NCBI RefSeq assembly: GCF_900100005.1
Contig: NZ_FNEB01000001.1
Span: 620,001 to 684,000, forward strand
Direction: 5' to 3'
DNA length: 64,000 nucleotides
Source: Lutimaribacter saemankumensis
GTDB taxonomy: Bacteria > Pseudomonadota > Alphaproteobacteria > Rhodobacterales > Rhodobacteraceae
Under the pieces are notes generated by a model. That model made no database searches. It was given only the letters and a program-made list of their open reading frames with translations, and was not told the origin of the DNA. Positions 56,165 to 64,000 of this stretch are shown piece after piece; position 1 is the first letter of the stretch, and each line of letters begins with the position of its first letter. A program made the translations under genes and the position numbers.

Positions 56165-56283
56165 GTCTCACTCCCTGGATGACGGTTCGTTTGCCGAACC
56201 ATTGCCGGGAAGCTAGCCCACAGGGCCAGACATGCCAAGGGGTCTGGTCAGAAAAGATGACCAATCGAGCGCCCTTTGCGCGG

Positions 56284-59200
56284 TTACGAAGCCGCGCGAT
56301 GCGCCTCGGCCTCGGCTGCTAGCAAAGCGGCATTGCCTCCCGCCGCGGTGGTGTCGATGCAGATGTGACGCTCCAGCCGGCAACGCGGGGCAAGATCGCG
56401 GCCAGCGGCCAGCCCGATCAGCGCACCATCGCGGCCCGCCAAGGCCTGCCGTGCGGCGCGCAGGTCATCGGCGCCCGACCACAGCGCGACAAGGGCGATC
56501 CCCTGCAACGTTCCCAGCGCCGTGCGCGGCAGAAAGCCGTCGATGCCTTGCGCGGGCGGCACACCGGGCGCCACGGCCAGGGCCTGACATCCGGCATCGC
56601 GCGCACTGCGCAGCTGCTCGGCGGCATCGGCCGCCGTGGGCCCCAGGCACAGCACCGTGCCGCGGCCATAGATCGACAGGCGGTTCGATTCCCCCGTGGG
56701 TCCGGGAAGGTCCGTGACACTCATGCGCGGCAGCTCCAGCTTTGCCAGCGTATCGAGCCGCGCCTGCACCTGTGCCAGATCGACCGCGCCGCCCGGCACG
56801 ACATCGCCATTCGGCAGCGTTTCGGCGGCAAAGCGCGGCACGTAGTTCGGCCCGCCCGCCTTTGGCCCGGTGCCTGACAGCCCCTCGCCGCCAAAGGGCT
56901 GGCTGCCCACGATCGCCCCGATCTGGTTGCGGTTCACATAGGCGTTGCCCACGCGCAGCCGGCTGGTGATCTGTTCGACCCGCCCGTCGATGCGGGTGTG
57001 CAGACCGAATGTCAGGCCATAGCCGCTTGCGTTCACCGCATCCACGACCCGGTCGATATCCTGTGCGCGGAACGTGGCGATGTGCAGCACGGGGCCGAAA
57101 ATCTCACGTTCGAGACCGGCAATGCCCGACACGCGAATCGCGGCCGGCCCGATGAAATGCCCCTGATGCGGCGCATCGATCCGTTTCAGCAACCGCCCCT
57201 CGGCTTCGGCGGCGTCGATATAGGCCGCAAAGTCCGCTTGCGCGCGTTCGTCGATCACCGGGCCAACATCGGTGCTGTGATCCCAGGGATCGCCCAGCCG
57301 CAATTCATCCATCGCGCCAAACAGCATGTCGAGGAACGGCTTTGCGATATCCTCCTGCACGTAAAGACAGCGCAACGCCGAGCAACGCTGCCCGGCCGAC
57401 TGAAACGCCGAGGCCACGATATCGCGCACCGCCTGTTCCGGCAGCGCGGTACTGTCCACGATCATCGCGTTCAGCCCCCCGGTTTCGGCGATCAGCGGCG
57501 CATCGGGCGCGACGTTTTCGGCCATCACCCTGTTGATCCGCTGCGCCGTCGCGGTCGAGCCGGTAAAGCACACGCCGTTCACGCGCGCATCGCCGGTCAA
57601 GCGCGCGCCCACCGTCGCGCCATGACCCGGCAAAAGCTGGATCGCATCACGCGGCACGCCGGCCTTGTGCATCAGTTCCACCGCCACATGCGCGGTCAGC
57701 ATCGTGGCTTCGGCCGGCTTGGCCAGCACCGCGTTCCCGGCAGCAAGCGCCGCCGCGATCTGGCCGGTGAAGATGGCCAGCGGAAAGTTCCACGGGCTGA
57801 TGCAGGTGAAAACGCCGCGCGGCCCCTGCGACAGCTCCTGCCCCCGCGCTGCGTAGTAGCGCAGAAAATCCACCGCCTCGCGCAACTCGGCCACCGCATC
57901 CTTCGGCGTCTTTCCCGCCTCGCGCGCGACAACGGCGAAAATCTCGCCGAAATTCTCTTCGTACAGATCGGCCACACGGTTCAGAACCTTCGCACGTTCC
58001 CCGGCATCCGCGCCCCAGGGCCGCGCCGCGGCAAGGGCCGTTTCCACATCGGCGTCGGAACACAACGTGACCTGGCCCACAACATCCTCGGGCCGGGCAG
58101 GATTGCGCACCTCGTGCGGCTCGCCGCCCACGACATCGCCCGCGATCAGCGGACCTGCCTGCCATCGCGTATCCCGATGGGGCATCCGCGCCTGTTCGAT
58201 AAGCTCCAGGTCATGCGTTTCATGCAGATCGAAGCCGCGCGAATTGGGCCGCTCGGGACGGAACAAATCGGCCGGATCGCGCACCGCTGCCGATTTTTCA
58301 GTAACCGCGAGCGCCGCGAAAGGATCGGCGGCCACCTGCGACGGCGGCACGTCTTCATCGACGATCTGGTTGACGAAGCTGGAATTCGCGCCGTTTTCGA
58401 GCAGCCGCCGCACCAGATAGGCCAGCAGGTCGCGATGCGCGCCGACCGGCGCGTAGATGCGGCATCGGGTGCCGGACTCTTTCAACACCAGATCGTGCAG
58501 CGCCTCGCCCATGCCGTGCAGGCGCTGGAATTCGAAGGCGCCCTTGTCGCCCGCCATTTCCAGGATGGCGGCAACGGTATGCGCATTGTGCGTGGCGAAT
58601 TGCGGATAGATGCGGTCGGTCATCCCCAGCAGTTTTTGCGCACAGCACAGGTAGGACACGTCCGTGGCGGGCTTGCGGGTGAAAACGGGAAACCCGTCCA
58701 GCCCCTCGACCTGGGCGCGCTTGACCTCGGTATCCCAATAGGCGCCCTTGACCAGCCGCACCATCAGCTTGCGTTCCAGCTCGGACGCCAGCGCATGCAG
58801 CCAGTCCAGAACCGGGGCCGCACGCTTGCCGTAGGCTTGAACCACCACGCCGAAGCCATCCCACCCGGCAAGGCGCGGGTCACGCAGAACCGCCTCGATC
58901 ACGTCCAGCGACAGATCGAGCCTGTCGGCCTCTTCCGCGTCGATGTTCAGCCCCATCCCCGCCTGCCGGGCCATCAGCGCCAGCTCCAGCGTGGATGAGA
59001 CCAGCTCGTCCATCACACGGTCGCGCTGACCGACCTCGTAGCGGGGATGCAGCGCCGAAAGCTTGATCGAGATGCCGGGATTGTCGCGAATGTCGCCGGA
59101 TTTGCATTGCGCCGCCAGCCGCGTGATCGCGTCGGCATAGGCCGCGTGATACTTGGCCGCGTCCCGCGCGGTCAGCGCCGCTTCTCCCAGCATGTCGTAG

Positions 59201-59784
59201 GAAAAGCTGTATCCCTGCCGCGCGCGATCGGCCCCGCGCTTGACCGCCTCGCCGATATCGCGGCCCAGGACGAACTGGTGCCCCAACTCTTTCATCGCGC
59301 GCGCCACGGCCGACCGGATCACCGGCTCACCCAACCTCTTGACCGCGCCGTGCAGGACGCTGGCGATGCCGGGTTCCTCGTCCTCGCGCAGCACCTTGCC
59401 GGTCAGCATCAGCGCCCAGGTCGAGGCGTTGACCAGCGACGACGAGGACCGCCCCAGATGCGTGCCCCATTCGGACGGCGCGATCTTGTCCTCGATCAGG
59501 TCATCGATGGTTTCGCGGTCGGGGACGCGCAGCAACGCCTCGGCCAGGCACATCAGCGCGACACCTTCCTTGGTCGACAGACCGTATTCGGACAGAAAGA
59601 CCTCCATCAGCCCCGGACGGCCGGCCCCGCGAATGCCTTCGACCAGGCGGACGGCGCGGGTATGCGCGGCCTGGCGCGTCGCCTGATCCACCGGGCTGCC
59701 TTCTTGCAGGGCGGTCAGCACATCGTCTTCGCTTGCATGATGCGCCGCGCGAATGGACTGGCGCAGGGACGTGAGGCGGGACAT
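56284..59784 (-). CDS. putA: Bifunctional proline dehydrogenase/P5C dehydrogenase PutA
   Basis: PutA oxidises proline to glutamate in two steps at the membrane. The 1166-residue protein has a PRODH domain (about 130-480, with MVRLVKGAYWDTEVKR and the FAD-contacting RVLARPYL-like region as VRRLLENGANSSFVNQI) and an ALDH domain (about 560-1000) with nucleophile C801 in QRCSALR and ETGGLNA upstream. The last 150 residues form the PutA C-terminal domain. No N-terminal ribbon-helix-helix domain is present, so DNA binding is supplied by the divergent Lrp gene. ATG 59784 follows AAAGGAG. Confidence 0.93.
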   Translation of the reverse strand: MSRLTSLRQSIRAAHHASEDDVLTALQEGSPVDQATRQAAHTRAVRLVEGIRGAGRPGLMEVFLSEYGLSTKEGVALMCLAEALLRVPDRETIDDLIEDKIAPSEWGTHLGRSSSSLVNASTWALMLTGKVLREDEEPGIASVLHGAVKRLGEPVIRSAVARAMKELGHQFVLGRDIGEAVKRGADRARQGYSFSYDMLGEAALTARDAAKYHAAYADAITRLAAQCKSGDIRDNPGISIKLSALHPRYEVGQRDRVMDELVSSTLELALMARQAGMGLNIDAEEADRLDLSLDVIEAVLRDPRLAGWDGFGVVVQAYGKRAAPVLDWLHALASELERKLMVRLVKGAYWDTEVKRAQVEGLDGFPVFTRKPATDVSYLCCAQKLLGMTDRIYPQFATHNAHTVAAILEMAGDKGAFEFQRLHGMGEALHDLVLKESGTRCRIYAPVGAHRDLLAYLVRRLLENGANSSFVNQIVDEDVPPSQVAADPFAALAVTEKSAAVRDPADLFRPERPNSRGFDLHETHDLELIEQARMPHRDTRWQAGPLIAGDVVGGEPHEVRNPARPEDVVGQVTLCSDADVETALAAARPWGADAGERAKVLNRVADLYEENFGEIFAVVAREAGKTPKDAVAELREAVDFLRYYAARGQELSQGPRGVFTCISPWNFPLAIFTGQIAAALAAGNAVLAKPAEATMLTAHVAVELMHKAGVPRDAIQLLPGHGATVGARLTGDARVNGVCFTGSTATAQRINRVMAENVAPDAPLIAETGGLNAMIVDSTALPEQAVRDIVASAFQSAGQRCSALRCLYVQEDIAKPFLDMLFGAMDELRLGDPWDHSTDVGPVIDERAQADFAAYIDAAEAEGRLLKRIDAPHQGHFIGPAAIRVSGIAGLEREIFGPVLHIATFRAQDIDRVVDAVNASGYGLTFGLHTRIDGRVEQITSRLRVGNAYVNRNQIGAIVGSQPFGGEGLSGTGPKAGGPNYVPRFAAETLPNGDVVPGGAVDLAQVQARLDTLAKLELPRMSVTDLPGPTGESNRLSIYGRGTVLCLGPTAADAAEQLRSARDAGCQALAVAPGVPPAQGIDGFLPRTALGTLQGIALVALWSGADDLRAARQALAGRDGALIGLAAGRDLAPRCRLERHICIDTTAAGGNAALLAAEAEAHRAAS

Positions 59785-59851
59785 GGGCAGGCTCCTTTCA
59801 GCCGGAACGTATTCTTCGTCCGATGTTACCGCGAAAATCGCAGCTTTTTGT

Positions 59852-59874
59852 CCTGTTGATTGCGCCAAGACAGG
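59852..59874. promoter_or_regulatory. Inverted repeat in the putA-putR gap
   Basis: CCTGT (59852-59856) and ACAGG (59870-59874) are inverted across 13 bases in the 129-base divergent gap. The position between putA and the Lrp gene fits a PutR-type site, but the arms are short. Confidence 0.3.
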
Positions 59875-59913
59875 CGGATAGCCTTTTTATGGAACTTCAC
59901 GGAAGGACAAATG

Positions 59914-60384
59914 ATGCCTATTAGGATCGAAACCGATCAACTGGACCGCATCGACCACAGGATTCTGCGCATACTCTCGGCCGACGGGCGGATTTCGATC
60001 GCCGATCTCGCCCGTCAGGTCGGGCTGTCGAAAAGCCCCGCGCAGGTGCGGGTCAGGAAACTGCAAGAGCATGGCTATGTTCTGGGCTATCGGGCGATGC
60101 TGAACCCCGCCAAGCTGGGGCTGGACCATGTTGCCTTTGCCGAGGTCAAGCTGACCGACACGACGGAAAAGGCGTTGTCCGCTTTCAACGCGGCGGTCAT
60201 GAAGGTGCCCGAGATCGAGGAGTGCCACATGATCGCGGGCAGTTTCGACTACCTGATCAAGGTGCGCACCGCCGATATCCAAAGTTATCGCCAGGTACTG
60301 GGCGAAGTGATCTCGGCCCTGCCTCATGTCGGCGCGACATCGACCCATGTGTCCATGCAAGCGGTCAAGGAAAGCGGGCTGTAA
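59914..60384 (+). CDS. putR: PutR-like Lrp-family activator of putA
   Basis: This 156-residue regulator has a helix-turn-helix (LDRIDHRILRILSADGRISI; GLSKSPAQVRVRKLQ) and a RAM domain (AGSFDYLIKVRT). It is divergent from putA, like PutR of Rhodobacter capsulatus, which activates putA with proline. ATG 59914 gives 6 bases to AGGA; ATG 59911 (3 bases) is the alternative. The symbol is by position and family. Confidence 0.85.
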   Translation: MPIRIETDQLDRIDHRILRILSADGRISIADLARQVGLSKSPAQVRVRKLQEHGYVLGYRAMLNPAKLGLDHVAFAEVKLTDTTEKALSAFNAAVMKVPEIEECHMIAGSFDYLIKVRTADIQSYRQVLGEVISALPHVGATSTHVSMQAVKESGL

Positions 60385-60410
60385 AGGGTTTGTGCCGCGA
60401 CTGCGTCGCG

Positions 60411-60468
60411 ACACCCGATTGGGGGCTCCGCCCCCAAACCCCCGGGATATTTGCAGAAAGAGAAAACA
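60411..60468 (-). repeat. Dispersed intergenic repeat, copy E
   Basis: On the minus strand GTTTTCTCTTTC, CAAATATCCCGGGGG and a hairpin follow each other; the arms are TTGGGGGC (60419-60426) and GCCCCCAA (60430-60437) on the plus strand. It is oriented head to head with copy F in the 300-base gap between putR and the epimerase gene. Apart from copies E and F and a small palindrome near 60661, I see nothing else in that gap. Confidence 0.8.
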
Positions 60469-60581
60469 AGGGGGGCCGAAGCCCCCCTCGCGAAAAGCCT
60501 GAGTGCTTTCCCTTTCACGGTCATCGGCGTCCCCGCCTGTTCCGCGCAGGCAGGACACCACCGAAAGATTAAGAAACCGTG

Positions 60582-60643
60582 TCTTTCTCTTTCGGAAAAT
60601 ATCCCGGGGTCTGGGGCAGAGCCCCAGGGCCTGCGCGGCCCGA
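60582..60643 (+). repeat. Dispersed intergenic repeat, copy F
   Basis: TCTTTCTCTTTC is followed by AAAATATCCCGGGG and a hairpin with arms CTGGGGC (60611-60617) and GCCCCAG (60621-60627). A GGGCCTGCGCGGCCC palindrome follows. It faces copy E across about 110 bases. Confidence 0.8.
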
Positions 60644-60660
60644 GCGCATATCGGGAATGT

Positions 60661-60675
60661 GCGCGCAAAGCGCGC
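60661..60675 (-). terminator. Weak hairpin after the epimerase gene
   Basis: GCGCGC (60661-60666) and GCGCGC (60670-60675) flank AAA, 10 bases beyond the epimerase stop. There is no T-tract. Confidence 0.35.
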
Positions 60676-60684
60676 GCCGGCGGG

Positions 60685-61698
60685 TCACTTGCCGTAGTAG
60701 TCGCGGTACCAGGTCACGAATTGCGCGATGCCGTCGCGCACATCCGTTTCAGGGCGATAGCCTGTCAGCGTTTGCAGCAGCGTCGCATCCGCCCAAGTGG
60801 CGGGCACATCGCCCAATTGCATGTCCATCAGGTTGCGCTTTGCCGGGCGGCCGATGGCATCTTCGATGGCCGCGACGAAATCGAGCAACTTCACCTTTTC
60901 GGAATTGCCGATATTGACGATCCGGTAAGGCGCGACCGGCGACAGGCTGTCGCCTTCGGCAATATCATCGGGAGAGACCGGGCGCTCGGGCACCGCGTCG
61001 ATCAGCAAGCGGATCGCGCGGACTAGGTCCGAGATATAGGTGAAGTCGCGATACATCTCGCCGTGATTGTAGATGTCGATCGGCCGGTCGTTCAGGATCG
61101 CATCGACAAACTTGAAATTGGCCATGTCGGGGCGCCCCCATGGCCCGTAGACGGTGAAAAACCGGAACATCGTCGTCGGCAGGTTCCACAGATGCGCATA
61201 GGCGTGCCCCATCGCCTCGGTCGCCTTTTTGGTGGCGGCATAGATCGTCAGCTGGGTATCGGCCTTGTCGGTTTCCGCATAGGGCATGTCCGTGTTGGCC
61301 CCATAGACCGACGAGGTCGAGGCCATGAGAAGGTGATCGACGCTGTGCCGGCGTGCGGCTTCCATCACGTTGAAGGTGCCGACCACATTGGCATCGACAT
61401 AGGCGCGTGGCGCTTCGAGGCTGTAGCGCACACCGGCCTGGGCTGCGAGATGCACGATGACGTCGGGTGCGAACGCATCCACCGCCGCATCGAGCGCAGC
61501 CGTATCCTCCAGCATCGCCCGCGTGGTGGAAAAATTCGGCGATTGCAGCAGCATGGCCTCGCGACGCTCTTTCAGGGTGACGTCGTAGTAATCCGTCATC
61601 CCGTCATAGCCCGCGACCTGCCAGCCTTCGTCGAGCAAGAGTTGCGCCAGATGATAGCCGATGAAACCCGAAGTCCCGGTGATGAACGCCTTGCGCAT
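60685..61698 (-). CDS. UDP-glucuronate 4-epimerase-like NAD-dependent epimerase
   Basis: The 337-residue protein has the Rossmann loop [10 protein letters not shown] (7-16), STSSVYG, the catalytic YAATK and the sugar loop [12 protein letters not shown]. This is the pattern of UDP-glucuronate epimerases of the LspL/CapI type, which feed galacturonate into surface polysaccharides. ATG 61698 follows a GG-rich site and begins [12 protein letters not shown]. It may supply the glycosyltransferase cluster at 23-28 kb, but it is far from it. Confidence 0.87.
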   Translation of the reverse strand: MRKAFITGTSGFIGYHLAQLLLDEGWQVAGYDGMTDYYDVTLKERREAMLLQSPNFSTTRAMLEDTAALDAAVDAFAPDVIVHLAAQAGVRYSLEAPRAYVDANVVGTFNVMEAARRHSVDHLLMASTSSVYGANTDMPYAETDKADTQLTIYAATKKATEAMGHAYAHLWNLPTTMFRFFTVYGPWGRPDMANFKFVDAILNDRPIDIYNHGEMYRDFTYISDLVRAIRLLIDAVPERPVSPDDIAEGDSLSPVAPYRIVNIGNSEKVKLLDFVAAIEDAIGRPAKRNLMDMQLGDVPATWADATLLQTLTGYRPETDVRDGIAQFVTWYRDYYGK

Positions 61699-61729
61699 GA
61701 AGCTGCCTTTTTCCTGCTTGCCCGCAGAG

Positions 61730-63148
61730 TTACCCGGCATCGCGGGCATGGGCAACGGCGGTGATCGCCTGCACCACGTCTTCGGGCCGCGTGCGGTGGT
61801 TGGTGATGGCTGCCCGCAGCGCGGTGATCCCGTCGATCGTCACCGTGGAAAACACCGCGTCACCGGACAATTGCAGATCCTGCGCGATCGCCGTGTTCAA
61901 TGCGCTTTGCCCATCTGCCGGCAAGCGGGTATCGGCGGTAAAGACGCACAGGTTCGAAACCACCGGCGCCATGAGCCGCATATGCGGGTCCGCCGCAACC
62001 AGGTCGCCCATCTGCGCGGCGCGCGCGCAATTGTCGGCGATGGCCGCGCCCAGCCTTTCTGGGCCGTAGGCCACCAGCGCCGACCAGACCTTGAGCGCGC
62101 GGTTGCCGCGCGACAAGTCGACACCGTAATCGCAATACCACGGATCGCCCCCGGCCAGCCCCCTGTCCTGCCCTTCCAGATAGGACGGCCGGGCCGCGAA
62201 GGCCGCACGATGCGCTGCCTCGTCCCGGATCAGGACAAGCCCGCAATCGTAGGGCACGTACATCCACTTGTGAAAATCGCATGCCAGCGAATCCGCCCGG
62301 TCGATCCCCGTGACAAGACCGCTCCAGGGCGCACCCGCGATGCGCACCCAGGCGCCAAAGGCCCCGTCCACATGCAGCCAAAGCCCCTCGTCCCGCGCTA
62401 TATCGGCCAGGGCGTTCAGATCGTCGAACCGTCCCAGGTCGACCGATCCGGCCGTGCCGATCACGGCAAAGGGCATCGCGCCTGCCGCGCGGTCGGCGGC
62501 GATGGCGGCGTGCAGGGCTCCGGTATCCATGCCCGCGTCGGTTTCGGGAATGGCACGCAGGTTGTCCGATCCGATCCCCAACAGTTCGAGCGCCTTCTTC
62601 GTGGCATTGTGCACGCCCGCGCCGGCATAGGCAGTCAGACGCGCCGCGCCCTGCCCGGTCTTGCGCACCTGCTGCCCCAGGGCCCGCACTCGCGCCGCCG
62701 CCAGCGCAATCACGGTGGCCTGGCTGGTGCCGGTGACCAGCACGCCGCTGGCCGTTTCGGGAAACCCGAACACCCCGCGCGACCAGTCGATCACCGCGCG
62801 TTCGACATAGATCGCCCCGTGGTCACGCCCGCCAAGATTGGCGTTCATCGTGGCGGCCACCATTTCCGACATCAGCCCCGAGGCCAGCCCGGTTCCATGC
62901 ACCCAGCCGAAGAAGCGCGGATGGGTGTTTCCGGTGCCATGGGGCAACACGTCTGCGGCCAGTCTTTGGGCCAGAGTCGTTTCGCCCTGCCCCCCGCCGT
63001 CCAGCCGGTAGCCGGCTTTCACCGCCTCGGGTACGGACTGCCACGGATAATCGCGCGCGCCTTCCAGGCGGTCGAGACAGGCATCCAGCAGGGCATGGGC
63101 CGCGCGGCGGAACGCGGCGGGATCTTCGGGGTCGAGACCGTCGGTCAT
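61730..63148 (-). CDS. Group II PLP-dependent decarboxylase
   Basis: The 472-residue protein has the PLP lysine K294 in [14 protein letters not shown]261 in HVDGAFG and the phosphate loop [12 protein letters not shown]. This is the aromatic amino acid/glutamate decarboxylase family (fold type I, group II). The substrate cannot be named: tyrosine, tryptophan, aspartate and others are possible. It lies 71 bases upstream of the epimerase stop-side start and 71 bases after Anbu. Confidence 0.86.
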   Translation of the reverse strand: MTDGLDPEDPAAFRRAAHALLDACLDRLEGARDYPWQSVPEAVKAGYRLDGGGQGETTLAQRLAADVLPHGTGNTHPRFFGWVHGTGLASGLMSEMVAATMNANLGGRDHGAIYVERAVIDWSRGVFGFPETASGVLVTGTSQATVIALAAARVRALGQQVRKTGQGAARLTAYAGAGVHNATKKALELLGIGSDNLRAIPETDAGMDTGALHAAIAADRAAGAMPFAVIGTAGSVDLGRFDDLNALADIARDEGLWLHVDGAFGAWVRIAGAPWSGLVTGIDRADSLACDFHKWMYVPYDCGLVLIRDEAAHRAAFAARPSYLEGQDRGLAGGDPWYCDYGVDLSRGNRALKVWSALVAYGPERLGAAIADNCARAAQMGDLVAADPHMRLMAPVVSNLCVFTADTRLPADGQSALNTAIAQDLQLSGDAVFSTVTIDGITALRAAITNHRTRPEDVVQAITAVAHARDAG

Positions 63149-63219
63149 GGCAATCCTCCTGTCGGCACCATAGGCTTCGCCCGGAGCTTGCCAAGACTTT
63201 CCAGGTCAAGCGTCAGGGA

Positions 63220-63957
63220 TCAGCCGTCGAAAGAGAACGCCGGGAGACTGTCGAGCGCCTCTTTCAGCGCGTCGCCCCACCCTTGCGAAATCGACCGGAA
63301 ATACGGGTCTTCCAGTTCGATCCGCCCGCGCGGTCCGGTTTTGAAACTGTCGGTTTCATACAGATGGAAATCGAACGGTGCGCCCACGGTCAGATTGGCC
63401 TTGAGCGTGGAATCGAAGCTGACGAGCAGCAGCTTCATCGCATCCTCGAAACGCATTTCAGGGTCATAGGCCCGCACAAGGATCGGCCGGCCGTATTTGG
63501 TTTCGCCGATCTGGAAAAACGGCGTGTCGGTCCCGGCCTCGATGAAATTGCCTTCGGGATAGATCAGGAACAGGCGTGGCGGGCCGCCCTTGATCTGACC
63601 GCCCAGGATCAGCGTGGCATTGAACGTGCTGTCGGCGCGCTGGCCGGTTTCGGCGTGGTTGGCGATGACCTCGCGCAGGGTATCGGCCACCATGCCCGCC
63701 GCCTGGAACATCGACGGCGCAGCCATCAGCGAAGGTTGGCGGTCGGCCGGCGATTTGCTGCGTTCGTCCAGCAGGCTGACGACCGCCTGCGTGGTCGCCA
63801 GGTTGCCCGCCGCCATCAGCGTGATCAGGCGTTCGCCCGGCTCTTCCCAGATGGTCATCTTGCGGAAGGTCGAGATGTTGTCCAGCCCGGCATTGGTGCG
63901 GGTATCGGACATGAAGACAAGCCCACGGTCGAGCATCATCCCAACGCAATATGTCAT
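63220..63957 (-). CDS. Anbu, bacterial proteasome-like peptidase
   Basis: The 245-residue protein is a member of the Anbu family (ancestral beta subunit). The N-terminal nucleophile is T2, exposed by Met removal, in MTYCVGMMLDRGLVFMSDTR; D18 and K33 (FRKM) complete the catalytic set of proteasome beta subunits. Anbu forms helical or lock-washer assemblies and usually lies with ATP-grasp, alpha-E and transglutaminase-like genes. One such gene appears to end just upstream. Confidence 0.9.
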   Translation of the reverse strand: MTYCVGMMLDRGLVFMSDTRTNAGLDNISTFRKMTIWEEPGERLITLMAAGNLATTQAVVSLLDERSKSPADRQPSLMAAPSMFQAAGMVADTLREVIANHAETGQRADSTFNATLILGGQIKGGPPRLFLIYPEGNFIEAGTDTPFFQIGETKYGRPILVRAYDPEMRFEDAMKLLLVSFDSTLKANLTVGAPFDFHLYETDSFKTGPRGRIELEDPYFRSISQGWGDALKEALDSLPAFSFDG

Positions 63958-63975
63958 CTTCCGCCTGCCTGTGTC

Positions 63976-64000
63976 CTACTGCTGCGCCTGCACCTCGATG
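63976..64000 (-). CDS. C-terminal end of a gene preceding Anbu (5' part outside the window)
   Basis: Only 7 codons and a stop are inside the window: ...IEVQAQQ followed by TAG. The Gln-rich end and the place right before Anbu fit the transglutaminase-like protein of known Anbu operons. Family assignment is by context only; the frame could also be chance. Confidence 0.35.

Noticed and set aside
56998-58998. A 666-codon open frame on the plus strand inside putA.
   Set aside because: It is an antisense shadow of the PutA catalytic domains; its composition is dominated by His, Arg and Gln.

Overview
The window is GC-rich chromosomal DNA from an alphaproteobacterium, almost certainly a Rhodobacteraceae (Roseobacter-group) bacterium. 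This rests on gene content and protein style: acnA beside a ccmABCDG cytochrome c maturation operon, a coxSLM molybdenum hydroxylase locus, TRAP transporters, Hint-domain and DUF1194 proteins, tatABC-DUF815, surE-pcm-nlpD, and a dispersed intergenic repeat with the core CAAATATCCCGGGG. No rRNA, tRNA, CRISPR array, phage or insertion sequence was seen. Coding density is high and most intergenic gaps are under 250 bases.

Layout. 1-6.1 kb: the end of a DUF1223 protein, aconitase, and ccmA-ccmB-ccmC-ccmD-ccmG. 6.3-12.5 kb: a DctB/DctD-type two-component pair whose regulator has lost its sigma54 and ATP-binding motifs, an Lrp regulator facing ferredoxin-NADP reductase, an Ala/Glu-rich anchored repeat protein, and infC with an AUA start behind a foldable leader. 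12.5-13.1 kb: a methyltransferase interrupted by one in-frame TAA. 13.2-22.7 kb: a form II CO-dehydrogenase-type locus (coxS-coxL-coxM, a molybdopterin-binding protein, xdhC, coxE, coxD), with two YeeE/YedE sulfur-transport half-proteins in the middle. 22.9-29.1 kb: a divergent surface-sugar type cluster of three related GT2 glycosyltransferases, one fused to a degenerate sulfotransferase domain, an intact sulfotransferase, and a protein of unknown role. 29.1-33.5 kb: pyrC, pyrE, dnaB (behind DnaA boxes) and a DUF1194 protein. 33.5-37.0 kb: alr, mlaE, mlaF and two small membrane proteins. 37.0-44.5 kb: radA, cvpA, purF, a small protein, an SDR-fold protein, surE, pcm and an NlpD-like lipoprotein. 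44.6-49.3 kb (minus strand): tatABC-DUF815, an iron-type ABC ATPase and an atypical SDR. 49.4-60.4 kb: a Hint-domain protein, then an amino-acid catabolic island (Lrp, arginase, ornithine cyclodeaminase, TRAP dctPQM, putA, putR-like Lrp). 60.7-64 kb: a UDP-glucuronate epimerase-like protein, a group II PLP decarboxylase, the Anbu proteasome-like peptidase and the last codons of its upstream neighbour.

How the genes work together. Arginase, ornithine cyclodeaminase and PutA form a complete route from arginine through ornithine and proline to glutamate, with an Lrp-family gene at each end and a TRAP transporter in between. The cox locus holds structural subunits and maturation factors (MoxR ATPase, VWA protein, XdhC), but the large subunit has the form II signature AYRGAGR, so CO is not an assured substrate. 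The YeeE/YedE pair has a candidate sulfide-responsive operator upstream and its own strong terminator.

Most worth a second look: the pseudo-sulfotransferase/glycosyltransferase fusion cluster, the motif-stripped DctD, the infC leader and AUA start, the form II cox locus with embedded sulfur transport, and two families of dispersed intergenic hairpin repeats.
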